The notes below the pieces were generated by a model. The model did no database searches. It had not been told where the DNA came from and saw nothing but the letters and a program-made list of their open reading frames with translations. From Craterostigma plantagineum (lineage: Eukaryota; Streptophyta; Magnoliopsida; Lamiales; Linderniaceae), in NCBI GenBank assembly GCA_027422505.1, contig JAPQWV010000490.1, positions 310,001-374,000 on the forward strand: a stretch of 64,000 bases of DNA, given 5' to 3'. How positions within the stretch are numbered: the stretch's first letter is position 1; every line of letters begins with the position of its first letter. The position numbers and the translations under genes are program-made. Below are positions 1 to 11,688 of the stretch, in pieces.

Positions 1-631
1 TCGCCAGTTATGTGAACGACGTTGATGCATCGGAGGATTACTATGATTGCGTTGATGCCCTCATGGTTGAGTTGATGCCCTTATATCCTTGTTAGTATGG
101 TTGGGTTGATGCCCTCATACTCAGGGTTGATGCATATGGTTGGATTAGAGCTCTACGGTGTATGCCTAGCAAGTTTGTCGAGGGCCCTGAGGGAAAAGAT
201 ATGAGATCGAGTTTGGTCTATGAAGTTTAAGATGCATTGGCGTGGATTGCCTCTGCGAGGATTTACGACGTGCATGTCATGCATAATTTCTGCTTACTGA
301 GCATATCGCTCACCCTTACGTTATGTGTTGTAGGTGCACGCGAACACGGTACGTGATCGCCTAAGTGGCAAGGCATTCTTTTGAAGTTCCCCAGCGACTT
401 TTGGGTGTGGTGTGTGCATGGATGACGACCTGTGAGGCCGGACGCATAGGATTCTTTTGTTGTGTAGCTAGACACTTCCCATGTAAATTGTGTATTCTTT
501 TGACATGTAAAGAAAATGATCTCCATTATGAAAATGGAAAAATTCCATACGCATTTCCGCACATCTTTTCTAACTCAATACATCATTAGGCACTTAAGTA
601 ACGTTATACAAGGTAGCAAAAGGTAGGATCG
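1..631 (+). repeat. 3' terminal fragment of a long gypsy LTR (element C family)
   Basis: Positions about 175-631 align by eye with 60,052-60,613, the end of the 5' LTR of element C. Shared landmarks are the GGTACGTGATCGCCTA stretch, the ATGGATGACGACCTGTGAGG stretch and a final attaggcactta segment. It is more diverged than the two C LTRs are from each other, so it is an older copy. Bases 1-175 are more weakly similar and contain several GTTGATGCC repeats. The LTR stops about 5-10 bases before its expected CA end, where the LTR of element E begins, so E probably inserted here. The left part lies outside the window. There is no coding sequence. Confidence 0.75.
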
Positions 632-2667
632 TGTCAGCTCACGCTAGACTAGCGGTGCCCACGCTGACAGTCAGTTGGTCGCTCACGCCAACATCCTTCA
701 ATCAGGTCGCCCCTTCCGCTACATAACTCAAGCGACAGTTAGCACCTTAGGTCCCCCACGCCCAAGTAGACAGATCACTCACGTCTGTCTCCCGTCAGAT
801 GCCTCATGAGTCCAACCTCAACCCCTCTAAGAGTATGACTGCCAAAATTGGCACACTCTACCCCGCTCAATCGACACTGTAGTGTCACCGCCCACGCGGT
901 CATCATCTCCCACAATGCCATGTATGTCATGAAATGCGCACGTAATAAAAATCACATACTGTATCACTCAAAACGATATCCTTTGAAACACTAAAAATAA
1001 TACTAATAGTTAAAATAAATATAATTCTTTGACCTAGTGACTTGGCCTACGTCCGAAAATGATTAAGAAATGGGCTTGAAAATGGGCAAAGGCCCAAAAC
1101 ACAGCCGGTTTAACTCAACGCACAAAACTTATTGGTCAACGCTCAAATTTTTGGATTTGCAAACCTAAGTTAGAAAATTGGTCAACCCTCGAAATCCTCC
1201 AGTCAACTCGCGATATCGTTCAGCCCGCGAAACGTTCACTTTGCAATCCTTCAAGGCCCCCGAAAACCACTACTTCGCGAACCCTGAAGGCCCGCGACCC
1301 TTTGCTCTCGCGGAATTACACTCGCGAATTCAAATCTCGGCCCGCAAAGTTCGCATTTCGCGAACTCTTAGGGTTCGCAAACCTTCTCACAGGGTCTAGT
1401 TCGCGCATTTGACCCCAGCCCGCAAGAAGCATATGCCTCGCGAATACATAAGGGCCCACGAAACTCCTTCCGCCCGCGAAGCATTTACTCCTCTCATGAC
1501 CCGCGAAACGCATTTGGCCCGCGAAGCCCTCTCCTTTTGTCTCAACCCTCCAACCCGCGTAATATTTTACCTCCCTCACGACTCGCGGAAATTATTTGGC
1601 CCGCGAAAACCAATTATACCTCATATATCGAAAACCTCACAGCCCGCGAAAACCCAACCTTGGCCTGCGAAGAACATCCCTCTCACAATTCGTGAAGCCC
1701 GCGAAATTACCTTGCGACCCGAAAATTAAATCACAATTCGCCACCCTTATAACTCGCGAACTAGTTCTATTGGCCCGATAAGTCCCCCGATTCGCGAACT
1801 CTAAAGCCCGCGAACTAACCTTTTACACGACAAATTACTCGATTCGCGAAACTTCAAATCCACATACTAAAGTTCTAAATTGGACTCGTAATCTACTATT
1901 TCCACTCGTTAAACTCATAAAATCCCAAAACTTTTGAAACTTCAAGGCTTCAAACAATTCTCAGAAAACTCATGCCATCGAAACACATAAAATACAGACT
2001 TTAAACCCATATTTTGGGTTCTAAACAAAACACAGAAGCACATATATGGTTCATAATATCAAGCATAGGGAATAAAATTCAAACAAAAAGGGAAACGCTC
2101 AAAATATTTTAAAAGCTTCTACGTGTTGTAGATGAAATTAATTCACCTACCTAGGGCCTCTAGCTTATTTGATTTGATTTTCTATGTTGAAGATCGACTT
2201 GAGCTTGCCAAATTCTACTTCGTCACTTCCTTTCTCCCTGGTTTTCTTTCTTTCCGTTTCTTTCTTGTGCTTCTCACGTTCCCAAAAATGAAAAATGGTC
2301 TTAGTTCTTTTATTTTCTTTTATGTATATCTTGTAATGATTAGTTCTCAACCTAAGTACTAAGATGCCCATTACCTACGTGTATATCCCATGCCCCTAAG
2401 CAATGTCATGCGTATCTTAAGTCCTTTGGGCTTTTATTTATTCCATTTGCTGCTTTGTTAATTTATTTGGGCCATTCCTTTACTAATTAATACCTCCAAG
2501 TTGGACTTCCCTAACTCATTTGGGCTCCATTATTATTTAATCTATTTTTATTGCTTAAGACTTTCTAAGCATTTTGGTCCATACCATTTTATTTCGCTCT
2601 CGGGCCCAACTAATATCTTCAGCGTCATCCGGAAAATCAGCTTTGTTCGACAATCACGGGTATTACA
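632..2667 (-). repeat. 3' LTR of gypsy element E (minus strand)
   Basis: Read on the minus strand this begins TGTAATACCCG at 2667 and ends in CA at 632, about 2.04 kb. It is followed on the minus-strand upstream side (higher coordinates, beyond solo LTR F) by the purine tract and pol remnant of E. The first bases are the same TGTAATACCCG start as the LTRs of D and G, so these are related gypsy families. A second, partial copy is at 5986-6253 plus 15251-16175. The 5 bases left of it (GATCG, 627-631) would be its target duplication, but the other end of E is lost, so that cannot be confirmed. Confidence 0.75.
1186..1860. repeat. Cluster of dispersed CCCGCGAA-like motifs inside LTR E
   Basis: Within about 675 bp the hexamer CGCGAA occurs some 15-20 times, usually as gcccgcgaa, ctcgcgaa or ttcgcgaa, with irregular spacing and unrelated sequence between copies. 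It is not a tandem array. The partial LTR copy at 5986-6253 and 15251-15450 keeps the same cluster. Function is unknown; the repetition of a CpG-rich core in otherwise AT-rich DNA is the visible fact. Confidence 0.8.
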
Positions 2668-2669
2668 TC

Positions 2670-4946
2670 TGTTGAGAAACCCAGGGTGACCCGAGGCCTC
2701 GCTCCGGACGCAACGGAATTTAAAATATTTTCCCGGAATCCCCATACGGATTCCCCAGGATACTCGGTTTAATAAAGAAAAGCGCACGTAGACACGTATA
2801 AGGTATAAGAATCTTACCCTCGTCGCGAAGGTCCTTAGCTCCCGTAGCTCACGAACTGTGCCGAAGAGAGTCACGCCGACCCCGTGATGTGCCACAGACT
2901 TCACCTCTCCAAGGATGGCTAGAGGAAGTGAAGGTTGTGTAGAGATGAGTATGTGTGTGTGTGTGTGATTTCTAAAACTCACAAACACTCAGGGTTTTCT
3001 CAAGAACAACCCCAAATGCTCCAGCTTCTCTCTAAAATCTCTAAGATAGTGTGAGAAAGAGGTTAAATTGTTATGGACGAATTTTCTCCAAGAATAAAAA
3101 TTAAATTCCATTTTCTCCAAGAATCTCTAAAATTAAATTCCATTCTCCAATCAAATGAGATCATGTCCTACATGACTCGTCTTTGCATTATTTCTTTTAA
3201 ATTATATCGTCTAATGACTAGATATTGTCCCACAATAATAACAAAAGAACAACAAATGAAATTGGGTTAGGTTTGGCCAAGAAAATGACATTTTAATGCG
3301 CGTTCACGGCCTCGGCCTGGCCTGTCAACGCCGTGAATCATCATTGGCCATCTTCGGCCGTTCATCATGGCCATTCTCACGGTCGTGACTGTTGCGCTGG
3401 AGGCCTTCACGGCCTGGGCATGAAGTGTCACGGACGTGACACTGTCGGGTAGCCTATGGCTCGCCTCTGCCCGGCGTCACGGCCACGTGCGAGACACGTC
3501 ACGGCGGTGACCCCTTTTACAGCATTGCGACAGTTTCGTATTTCTCTCAGATCGAGGGGTAAACAATGTCCGATTGCCTTATCATTTTAACCATACTTAA
3601 AAGACTCATTAATCGTGATTCTGACCAAAGGGATTCTCAATCTGAGGTCTAGACCGGGAGATATGAATTTTTGAAGCTCATGCTACTTTGCAGATGGGCT
3701 TCACAAACTTGACGAGCCTTGCTCGTCGTTGTGAACCCTAATTACGCTCTTCTTCGTTTCGAAATTTATGTCCATGTAAATACAGCTTCTGAAACTTGTA
3801 TCAATCATTTTATTAACGTCTCTGAGAAAGTTAAATTAATTTACATCTCATATTAGTTAGGTACTATCATTGTGATCATTTTTAAGCCCGACTCTCTTGG
3901 TTCGTGTCAACCCGGCAAGGGAGGAATCAAGAATTCGATAAGTGCCTAGCCAATCCGACGGTACCGAATAGATTCCGTGTTGAGTACGCTCTTTGATCTA
4001 CGAACTGACTATAGATTATCGTCGTACGTATAGGCACTTAACGTATGTCCCGATCAAGTGAGAGTCTTTGTTACGTCAAACTCATTAGACTCGACTCTAT
4101 GACGAATTCGTGACCAGCGAAATTACTTGACCAGCAAAATTACTAAATTGCCCTCACGTCCCACGTAAGTCAGTTTATAGCTTCGGCCGAAGACTTCTTA
4201 ATTTCTCATCCCCGAATATGCATATGACACATATCTCGGTTACTAACGAGACAGTGAATCCCTCACGATAGTCTAAGCACAACAGTTACCCTTCGTTGTC
4301 AAGACCGCATGTCGCCGCCGACCCATGTTAGTCTCGGAACAAGGTCGGCCTAGCAAACTAGTGATAAGCCAAGACCCCGAAGTCAACTCCGTCAAAGACC
4401 CTTCTGTCTAAGGTCCGCACACACTTATAGCCAATCGATCGATCATTGACGCTACCCAGAGTAACGATAAGGCCCATGTGATCCTCGATTGCGAGTCGTG
4501 TCCAAGTACAAGTTAATCACCTGATTCAACTTATACCAATGTTACGATCTCCCGCTTCCCAAGCGAATGGTTGGTACAACCATAATAGGGTCGTCAGCAA
4601 ATAATCCATAATTGATGCTCCGTCACCCTACTGAGATCTAAGAATTATGGACTAATTTAATATAGGAGGATAATAGCTCACCGGAGCCCCTCTCTCATCC
4701 CATGAGAATCGGTGACTAAACTAACGATATATGGGATTTATTTATTTACCATCTCACCGGATGCCTAGTAAGACTTGATAGATAAATAAATAATATGCCT
4801 TTTAAGGAATGGATAATAAAATATAAATTCAATTAATATGTATAAGAATACATTATTCAAATACAGAACGAATAATACATTGAATATTAAATACATGCCC
4901 AATTCGTTACATCCTCGAATGACATTCCGAGGGCATATCCCCAACA
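2670..4946 (-). mobile_element. Solo LTR F inside element E
   Basis: A 2277 bp block that on the minus strand starts TGTTGGGGATATGCCC and ends TTTCTCAACA, so it has TG...CA ends and a TGTTG/CAACA terminal inverted repeat. It is bounded by a perfect 5 bp duplication ACATC at 2665-2669 and 4947-4951. I see no PBS, polypurine tract or coding region inside, which suggests a solo LTR left by LTR-LTR recombination. The TGTTGGGGATATGCCC start recalls Angela-type copia LTRs, from memory only. Joining the flanks restores the LTR/purine-tract boundary of element E, an independent check of the insertion. Confidence 0.75.
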
Positions 4947-4951
4947 ACATC

Positions 4952-4962
4952 CTCCCCCCTTA
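4952..4962 (-). other. Polypurine tract of element E
   Basis: On the minus strand this reads TAAGGGGGGAG and lies just before where LTR E starts, apart from the inserted solo LTR F. The preceding bases (aaattttggggacaaaatttctg on the minus strand, 4963-4985) match the conserved post-pol segment seen in G at 27,470-27,495. It would prime plus-strand DNA synthesis. Confidence 0.75.
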
Positions 4963-4983
4963 CAGAAATTTTGTCCCCAAAAT

Positions 4984-5985
4984 TTAGGTCGTCGGGAACA
5001 GCGCCTGGTATCGTTGTCGCATGTCCTCTTCGCGTTCCCATGTAGCTTCCTCGACAGCTTGGTTACGCCATAACACCTTCAATAACGGAATATTCTTATT
5101 CCGAAGTCGCTTCGTTTCATGCATTAGAATTTGCACCGGCTTTTCTTCGTAGCTCAAGTCCGACTTTAATTGTCGATATAGTCCTTCACTTCTCAGCACG
5201 TGACTTGGGTCCGGGACATATTTCTGTAATGTTGACATATGGAAGACGCCGTGGACCTGTTCCAAGGACCTCGGTAATTCTAGCTGATAAGCAACTTCAC
5301 CGATTCATTTCAAAATTTTGAAAGGGCCTATATACCTCGGACTCAACTTCCCTTTCCGTCCGAACCGCTTCACGCCCTTCATAGGTGATATCTTCAAAAA
5401 TACCAAACCGTATTCCGCAAATTCTAACGGTCTTCACCGTTGGTCCGCGTAACTTTTTCTGACGACTTTGGGCTGCTTGTATTCTCTCCCGAATCTTCAC
5501 AATGGCTTTCGACATCTCTCGAATCCTATCGGGACCCAGCAGTGTTCTTTCGCCAATTTCATCCCAGTGAACTGGGGATCAATATTTACGCCCGTATAAG
5601 GCTTCATACCATTCCTATCGTCGCATGATAGCTATTGTTGTAAGAGAATTCAATCAACGGGAGGTATTTACTCTAACTTTCCTTGAAATCTAGTACACAC
5701 GCTCTCAACATGTCCTCGAACATCTGGATAGTCCTTTCCGATTGTCCGTCCGTTTGGGGATGGTAAGCTGAGCTGAAAGACAACTTTGTCTCCGTGGCCT
5801 TCTGTAAACCTACCCAAAAGTTGGACAAAAACCTCGAATTCCGACCCGAGACAATGGATATCGGGATTCCATGGAGTCGAACTAGATGTTGAGTTCTACA
5901 TACTGATCCATGGATACGTCTGATTGATCGACAGGAAATTGGCAGATTTGGTCAATCTGGTGACAATCACCCAGATAGCATCATG
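4984..5985 (-). pseudogene. Gypsy pol remnant of element E: integrase C-terminus and chromodomain
   Basis: Read on the minus strand, this aligns with the last third of the G polyprotein. It enters at the integrase segment GHDAIWVIVTRLTKSA (about 5985-5930), passes through decayed integrase sequence, and ends in a clean 93-residue frame (5265-4984) with [18 protein letters not shown] and ATWERE. These are the linker and chromodomain-like tail of Tekay/Del chromoviruses. The middle is broken by stops and frameshifts; for example, frames 5515-5297 and 5265-4984 differ. The upstream end is fused directly to LTR sequence at about 5985, so gag, protease, RT, RNase H and the first part of integrase are missing. 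It is not functional. Confidence 0.85.
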
Positions 5986-6253
5986 TCCTTTCACTGCGAG
6001 AAGCATATGCCTCGCGAATTCATAAGGCCCCGCGAAACTCCTTCGGCTCGCGAAGCATGTACTCCTCTCATGACCCGCAAAATGCATTCGGCCCGCAAAG
6101 CCCGCTCCCTTTGTCTCAACCGTCCAGCCCGCGAAGAGATTCGGCCCGCGAAATATTTTACCTCCCTCAAGACTCGCGAAAATTATTTGGCCCGCGAAAA
6201 CCAATTCTACCTCACATGCCGAAAACCTCCCAGCCCGCGAAAACCCAACCTTG
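5986..6253 (-). repeat. Second LTR of element E, left part
   Basis: Matches LTR E at 1413-1662 (agaagcatatgcctcgcgaa and following), in the same orientation. It is joined abruptly to integrase sequence at about 5985 and interrupted at 6253 by element D. Bases 6249-6253 (CCTTG) are the left target duplication of D. The LTR continues at 15251. Confidence 0.8.
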
Positions 6254-9247
6254 TGTGGCGACCCTCACTTTCTAATACTAATTGTGGCGGATTTCGCAAC
6301 GTAAGTCGCGGAACACCCGTCTGACAAAATCTTTTTCATAATAATATATATTACGATATATCGTCTACACCGTCTTTACTATACACGAGCCGTAACCAAA
6401 ATATCAAAATACCAAGTCCTATCGTCGCTCCACAGGTCGTCATCCATGTACAGTCCCGCCCTCAAAAGTCCGTGGAGCACCGCCGTCAGCCCGCCTCAGT
6501 CGCGACGCATATCAGCGCCGGACTCGAATGTACCTACAACACGTAAACCCTGAGCTCCTCGCTCAGTAGGTGAAAATATGCATGGTATGCAACGTGCGCT
6601 CGACCCAATTCCCAAACACCTCACAAATGCACGCTCGACTCGTCTCTACTCATCTCAACACTAACACAACTCACAACCTCATATCACATCACCTCACATC
6701 ACATCCGAACCACGCTCGGATAACTCACGCTGGTAGCAAATACTGGTCGTCTACGCCAGGCTGCCCTACCAGACCACTGGTAGCATATACTGGTCGCATA
6801 CGCCAGGCCGACCTACCAGCCGTAACCACAAACTCTCAAACATTACATCACGTCACACCCAATCCACACTCGGGTAACTCACACTGGTAGCAAATACTGG
6901 TCGTCTACGCCAGGCGGACCTACCAGACCACTGGTAGCATATACTGGTCGTATACGCCAGACAGACCTACCAGATGCCTCGTTACTCCGCATCAGGGTCC
7001 ACACTGGTAGCAAATACTGTCGCTTACGCCAGGCTGACCTACCAGATCACTGGTAGCATATACTGGTCGCTCACGCCAGGCAAACCTACCAGGTCCCCCA
7101 CCTATATTAGTAGCAAATACTGGTCGCTTACGCCAGGCGGTCCTACCACATCGATGGTAGCATATACTGGTCGCATGCGCCAGGCAGACCCACCAGTATT
7201 GGTCACAAACTCTTTCTACACCACTCGTATACAATACCCATCTAATGTCCCAATACTAACATCAACTCTACCTCAAATCGATACCCCGCTCATCGATACA
7301 ACAAGACGTCACTGTTTTATACGGTGCTCAACCTCGGACTGACGTGATATGCAAGTGCAATGCAATTAACAGGCATATAATATACAAAAATGTTTAATAC
7401 ATAAAACACGTAATTCATGGGATTCACATAATCATATAATCACGTAGTCACATAAACACATAATTCACATAGCGTTTACGTGCCGAGGTGAGTTTCACCT
7501 ACCTCACGTCCGAAGTTACACTCTCGACGTATATTCTTTCACCAAGACTCCTACGAACTGCCAGAATACTGCCGGAATGTTGCTCAACAACCCTCAGAAC
7601 AACGGGTGATGAAGAATGCGAAATTACTCTACAAGCGATATGAAAATCTTGGATTCGCCGCTGGAACTTTGAAAATATGCAATAAATCGTACAAACATCG
7701 GAACAAGCTGATTCCTACGGATTTGAGAAGCTAAAGAAGTTATCTTTCAAATAGACCATATTTTACAAAATTCGGAGCAGCATAAGTACGTGAAAGTAAC
7801 AGATTACAGAAGCTGCACACAGAAATATTTCTGCTAGTTATCAATTTTGCAGCAGAAGTTCAACAATTTGTAGAAATTCGAAAAAATGTCCAATTGGGGT
7901 GTTTTCAGCGACTATGGAAATCTTAAAGTCTTAGCTTTCTAAAGAATCAAGTTCCATAAAAATCGGAGCACTATAGATAGGTCTAACTACCTAAACACAA
8001 AGCTGCCACTGATCTGGAAACAGCAGAAATTCCAGCTTCGTGCTGTCCACTTCAAAAATTCGTAGAAAATAGAAAACTGATCCAATCGGATCGATTCAAA
8101 CTGAACTGGAAAGCAGAAGAAGTTATCATTCAAGAGAAATTAGTTTCGACAAAATCCGAATACAATTGCTAGGTCAAAATCACCAAAAACGAAAGCTGCG
8201 CGAACTGTTTTTCCAGAACAGGAAATCTCAGATTTCAGTTCGAAAGTCCAACTTAAAAAATTCATATAAAATCGTAGGGACATCGGATCGAATCGATTCA
8301 GGAGGCTATGGAAAGATGAAGTCAGCTTTCAAAAGAAGTAAACTTTGAAACAATCTGAGCACAATAGCTAGGTCAAACATTCCGAAAACAGCAGTTGCGC
8401 TCTGATCTAAAACAGAAAAATTCCTGTTTTGTGCTGTCAACTTTAAAAATTCATAGAAAATCGAAGGATGGTCGGATTAAACCGATTCCAAAGCCTGTGA
8501 ATAGCTGAATAACCTAGCTTTTAAACGAGACCATTTGCGAAAGGATTGGAACACATTAGCTAAGTCTAAAACATGAATTACAGAGGCCGCACGAACTGCT
8601 ACTACTTAGAACAGATGAAACATGTGCAGCAGAACCCAAAAACCGCTATGAACGTAGATTAAAAACTCATAATCTTAACTCTTAACCACATCATGTCTGA
8701 ACTACCTAATTCACGTAATCACGTAGGGTATCCCAAGAAATATGCGTATTATAGTTGGGATGTTTACCTTTCTTGCTTTCGAAAATCTGATTTGCTAAGA
8801 ATTTTCTTAAGCTGATCAAATTAGGTTCTTGTCAAGCTCTCGTTTTTTTCTCTGGTTCGAAGTGTTCCTCTTGTTTTCTTATTTTTACTTTGTGAGAACT
8901 TTATAAATCATAGTGTGGATATTACAAGTTTGTTATACTAAATATTGGGAAGTGAAATTCAAGGGAAAGTGACGGGGTTTTCCCTTAAGGTGAAGTAACC
9001 AATTTTTTCTTTCTCCCTTAAAATCGGCTACTAATACTTATTGGGCCATAGTGTTTATTCCAACCATATTTCTGGGCCATTAATTTGGGCTTTGAGTATT
9101 AAATTGATAATTGTCTTTTGGGCCGAATTTCTGATTTGGACATTTCCTTCATCCAGACTTCATATGTATTCCGGATATTAACCTTCTAGTTCGGATGTTT
9201 AATGATAATTACATCTAAATCCCGTATTAAAATTTACGGGTATTACA
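6254..9247 (-). repeat. 3' LTR of element D
   Basis: 2994 bp. On the minus strand it runs from TGTAATACCCG at 9247 to CGCCACA at 6254. It lacks the MITE of its partner LTR and shows a single CATAAAAC at about 7403-7410, the empty site. Substitutions relative to 11691-15245 include caaaatctt/caaaacctt and cctcagtcgc/cctcagccgc. It holds a hairpin minisatellite near its 3' end. Confidence 0.9.
6728..7198. repeat. Hairpin-forming minisatellite in D 3' LTR
   Basis: About eight units of some 44 bp, each beginning CTGGTAGCA and ending CTACCAG with TACTGGTCG...CGCCAG between. The outer CTGGTAG/CTACCAG and inner CTGG/CCAG pairs allow nested hairpins. Units alternate between GCAAATAC and GCATATAC types, so the real period is a dimer, with unique spacers of variable length between dimers. 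The same array is at 12166-12639. Confidence 0.85.
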
Positions 9248-9260
9248 TCCTCCCCCCTTA
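9248..9260 (-). other. Polypurine tract of element D
   Basis: Minus strand TAAGGGGGGAGGA, directly adjoining the LTR start at 9247 and preceded by the conserved GGGACGAAATTC segment, as in the other gypsy elements here. Confidence 0.9.
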
Positions 9261-9727
9261 AAAGAATTTCGTCCCTGAAATTCGCCGACTGGTGTAACTC
9301 GGGGCAACAATTGGTGAAAAATGAGCTGGCTTAGTTAGGTGATCGACAACACCCAAACTATCTTAGTTTCCATCATCGAAAGCATTGTAGAAATTCTAGG
9401 CCGAATTAGGATTTGAGAAATTAATGAATGTAAAACCCCGGCTGTTCTAGTAAGGAAGTCAAACGGCAAGTATAGAAGGTCATAAGCAGCAAGCAAGATC
9501 ATTAGGAGTTAAGTTACGCGAAGTAGAATCTCCGCCGTGGTTTCTACCCTTGTCGCTTTTTGATATACAAAATCCTTCTAAGACTTCCACGAGCTCCTAA
9601 CAAGGTAAACGTAGGGTATGTTCTTGATCTAAACATATGCATTCACTACGCTTCCGCCACGCCACTGTGAGACCCGCACTTGAGTATCCAAGATTGATAA
9701 GATGAACAGAAAGACGGTGGTACGGGA

Positions 9728-9970
9728 TCATACTTTGGCGTTACAGGATTTAGGATTTGTTGCACAGGAAGAAGTGAAGTGCGGTTTCATCATCATTTGC
9801 CAAAGAGAGGAAGGACATTTAATGAAGGATAATATGTCTTTGATCGTGGATCGATCAAGCGAGAATCTCCGAAAATCATCGGGAAACACATCAACGCATT
9901 TGTTAACCACTGGCACAGTTCTCAGTTCCGACTGAGGTAATTCCTCCATCTTCACAACATAGACATGCAA
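9728..9970 (-). pseudogene. Pol remnant of element D (protease-RT connector)
   Basis: The minus-strand frame contains VVKMEELPQSELRTVPVV and CVDVFPDDF, which align with the G polyprotein around residues 527-556 ([27 protein letters not shown]), the stretch between protease and RT. No RT motif follows and the frame is short. The rest of 9261-10327 has no other domain I recognise, so this is the scar of a large pol deletion. Confidence 0.7.
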
Positions 9971-10327
9971 AGACTTATTGCTTCTCCTCAGAAGTCGTTA
10001 AGCCTTTTAAGCAGAAGTCTGGGGATTCTATTTTAACTCACTTTACCCGAAAGATGAATATTCCTCTCTCGGATAATTGAATCCAAACGATTTCTCCCGT
10101 GAACAATTGGATATGGCTTCATATTTTGAAAGCATATCCATTAGAATCATGGTTCAAATCAATATTCAGACTACTATTCTCAACAATAACTAAGCATCTC
10201 TCCAACACTTAGATTAATTCGTGTGGGATCTTTGTGTGGAAGGATTATTATATCACTACCCTAGGATAGGTAGGAGATATTCCACCTTCTTCATACAACT
10301 CCAGCAACACATCCAAATGTGTTGGCT

Positions 10328-11536
10328 CTATTTTTTTTTAAGACCAACTAACCTGGTTATGGGTATACCGTAAACTAATAACGTACCCGATACGTCCGCT
10401 GGATTCCTTTTCGTGTTTACATTTGTTAGTGGGAACACTTGGACTGGAGCTGGCGGGGGTCGTATTGGTGTGTGAACTTGGTGTTGGGGTCGATTGGTCG
10501 GACATGACTTGGCGAAATGTCCTCGCTTCCCACACCGAAAGCATTGAGGATTGGGAATAGGTCCTGGGCCGTAACAAAATCCCGTATGATAGCGCCTGCA
10601 TTGTGGGCATTGTGGGATGATTTTCGGTGTTGGAGTTGGAAGATTGGTCGTTCCCTGATCAGGCCTCGGCCTCCAACTCTGTCGCCCCTGAGGATTGCTC
10701 TGATTATTATTCAGACCCTTTTCGAAGGCTTGTCGCTTTTTGTGAATTTCTCGATCTAGCTGGCTCTCCGCCTCCCTCTTTGCCGCTCGCGCTTCGACAA
10801 TTTTAGCCTCTGCCTGTTCCGCAATGAGCGCTCGTTCTGCCACTTGAGAAAACGTCATGTCTCGTATTCCTGTCATGCTAACGTCTCGGTAGATTTCAGG
10901 TTTGAGACCTACCTGGAATCGTTCTATCTTCAGAGCATTGGTTGCCACCATGTGGGGGGCGAATCGGGATAATTCCTCAAACTTACGAATGTATTCCGCA
11001 ATAGACTTCTCGCCTTGTTTGAGGTTTATGAACTCGTTCATCTTCCGAGTTCGATCATAGGTCGTGAAGTATTTCTCGTGGAATAGTTTCGTAAATCTCT
11101 CCCACGGCATAGTCATCGGGTCTTCCAAGATTTTGATGGTATCCCACCAAAACCTTGCGTTCCCTCGAAGCATTGAAATGGCGCACAATACTTTCTCATT
11201 TTCTGGAACTCGGCTATAGAGGAACATGTCCTCGACTGTTCGCAACCAGTCCTCGGACATATTAGGGTCGGTTGCGTCAGAGAATGTCGGGGGATTCATT
11301 TTTCTAAACCGCTCTCCTATAATTTCCACGCGGTCTGGCTGTGGAGACGGACGAGGTTCAAACGAACTTCGAGTCTGAATGAGTTCGTTGATTTGATCTG
11401 ACTGGCGATTGATCTGATCCGATTGTCGTTGGATCAGCTCAACTAATCGCACGATTGTTGAGTCCCGTTCAGTTGTAGGGGACTCGGGTTCAGTTCTGCG
11501 ACTAGATTCGCCATATTCTCTACGTCCTCTTGGCAT
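10328..11536 (-). CDS. gag: Gag (capsid-nucocapsid) of gypsy element D
   Basis: 402 residues starting at MPRGRREYGESS (ATG at 11536). A longer in-frame start at 11596 exists, but the relative G starts at the equivalent position. The N-terminal part has a repeated QSDQIN heptad-like helix. It is followed by the retrotransposon gag capsid domain ([39 protein letters not shown]), a basic linker and two knuckles: a degenerate CPQC...C and CFRCGKRGHFAKSC (CCHC). It is close to G Gag. The frame ends GLKKK-stop at an A-run, just before where the protease active site would begin. Gag packages RNA into virus-like particles. The open frame beside missing pol suggests either recent loss of pol or selection to keep gag. 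Confidence 0.9.
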   Translation of the reverse strand: MPRGRREYGESSRRTEPESPTTERDSTIVRLVELIQRQSDQINRQSDQINELIQTRSSFEPRPSPQPDRVEIIGERFRKMNPPTFSDATDPNMSEDWLRTVEDMFLYSRVPENEKVLCAISMLRGNARFWWDTIKILEDPMTMPWERFTKLFHEKYFTTYDRTRKMNEFINLKQGEKSIAEYIRKFEELSRFAPHMVATNALKIERFQVGLKPEIYRDVSMTGIRDMTFSQVAERALIAEQAEAKIVEARAAKREAESQLDREIHKKRQAFEKGLNNNQSNPQGRQSWRPRPDQGTTNLPTPTPKIIPQCPQCRRYHTGFCYGPGPIPNPQCFRCGKRGHFAKSCPTNRPQHQVHTPIRPPPAPVQVFPLTNVNTKRNPADVSGTLLVYGIPITRLVGLKKK

Positions 11537-11676
11537 CTTCTTACTACAATCAGTTACACATACAAGCATAATATTATAATCACATAATTGCATCAAACTT
11601 AAAATTTACAGGCAAGGCTGATCCTCCAGGCTTTTGAGCGGCCGTACATGGACAGTCTACAGAATCTATATCCTAA

Positions 11677-11688
11677 GCTCTGATACCA
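11677..11688 (-). other. Primer-binding site of element D
   Basis: Minus-strand TGGTATCAGAGC, complementary to the 3' end of plant initiator-methionine tRNA, two bases after the LTR end at 11691. It is where reverse transcription would be primed. Confidence 0.92.

Noticed and set aside
1316..1781. Overlapping frames in the CCCGCGAA region (also 5896-6324)
   Set aside because: They are open because the motif avoids stops in several frames; there is no domain, and they lie inside an LTR.
2548..3270. Possible host exon in 2548-3270
   Set aside because: It crosses the edge of solo LTR F at 2670 and has no recognisable protein similarity.
6728..7198. CRISPR-like array in LTR D
   Set aside because: Direct repeats with spacers are present, but the repeats are dimeric, variable and inside a plant LTR duplicated at 12,166; there is no cas gene and the genome is not prokaryotic.
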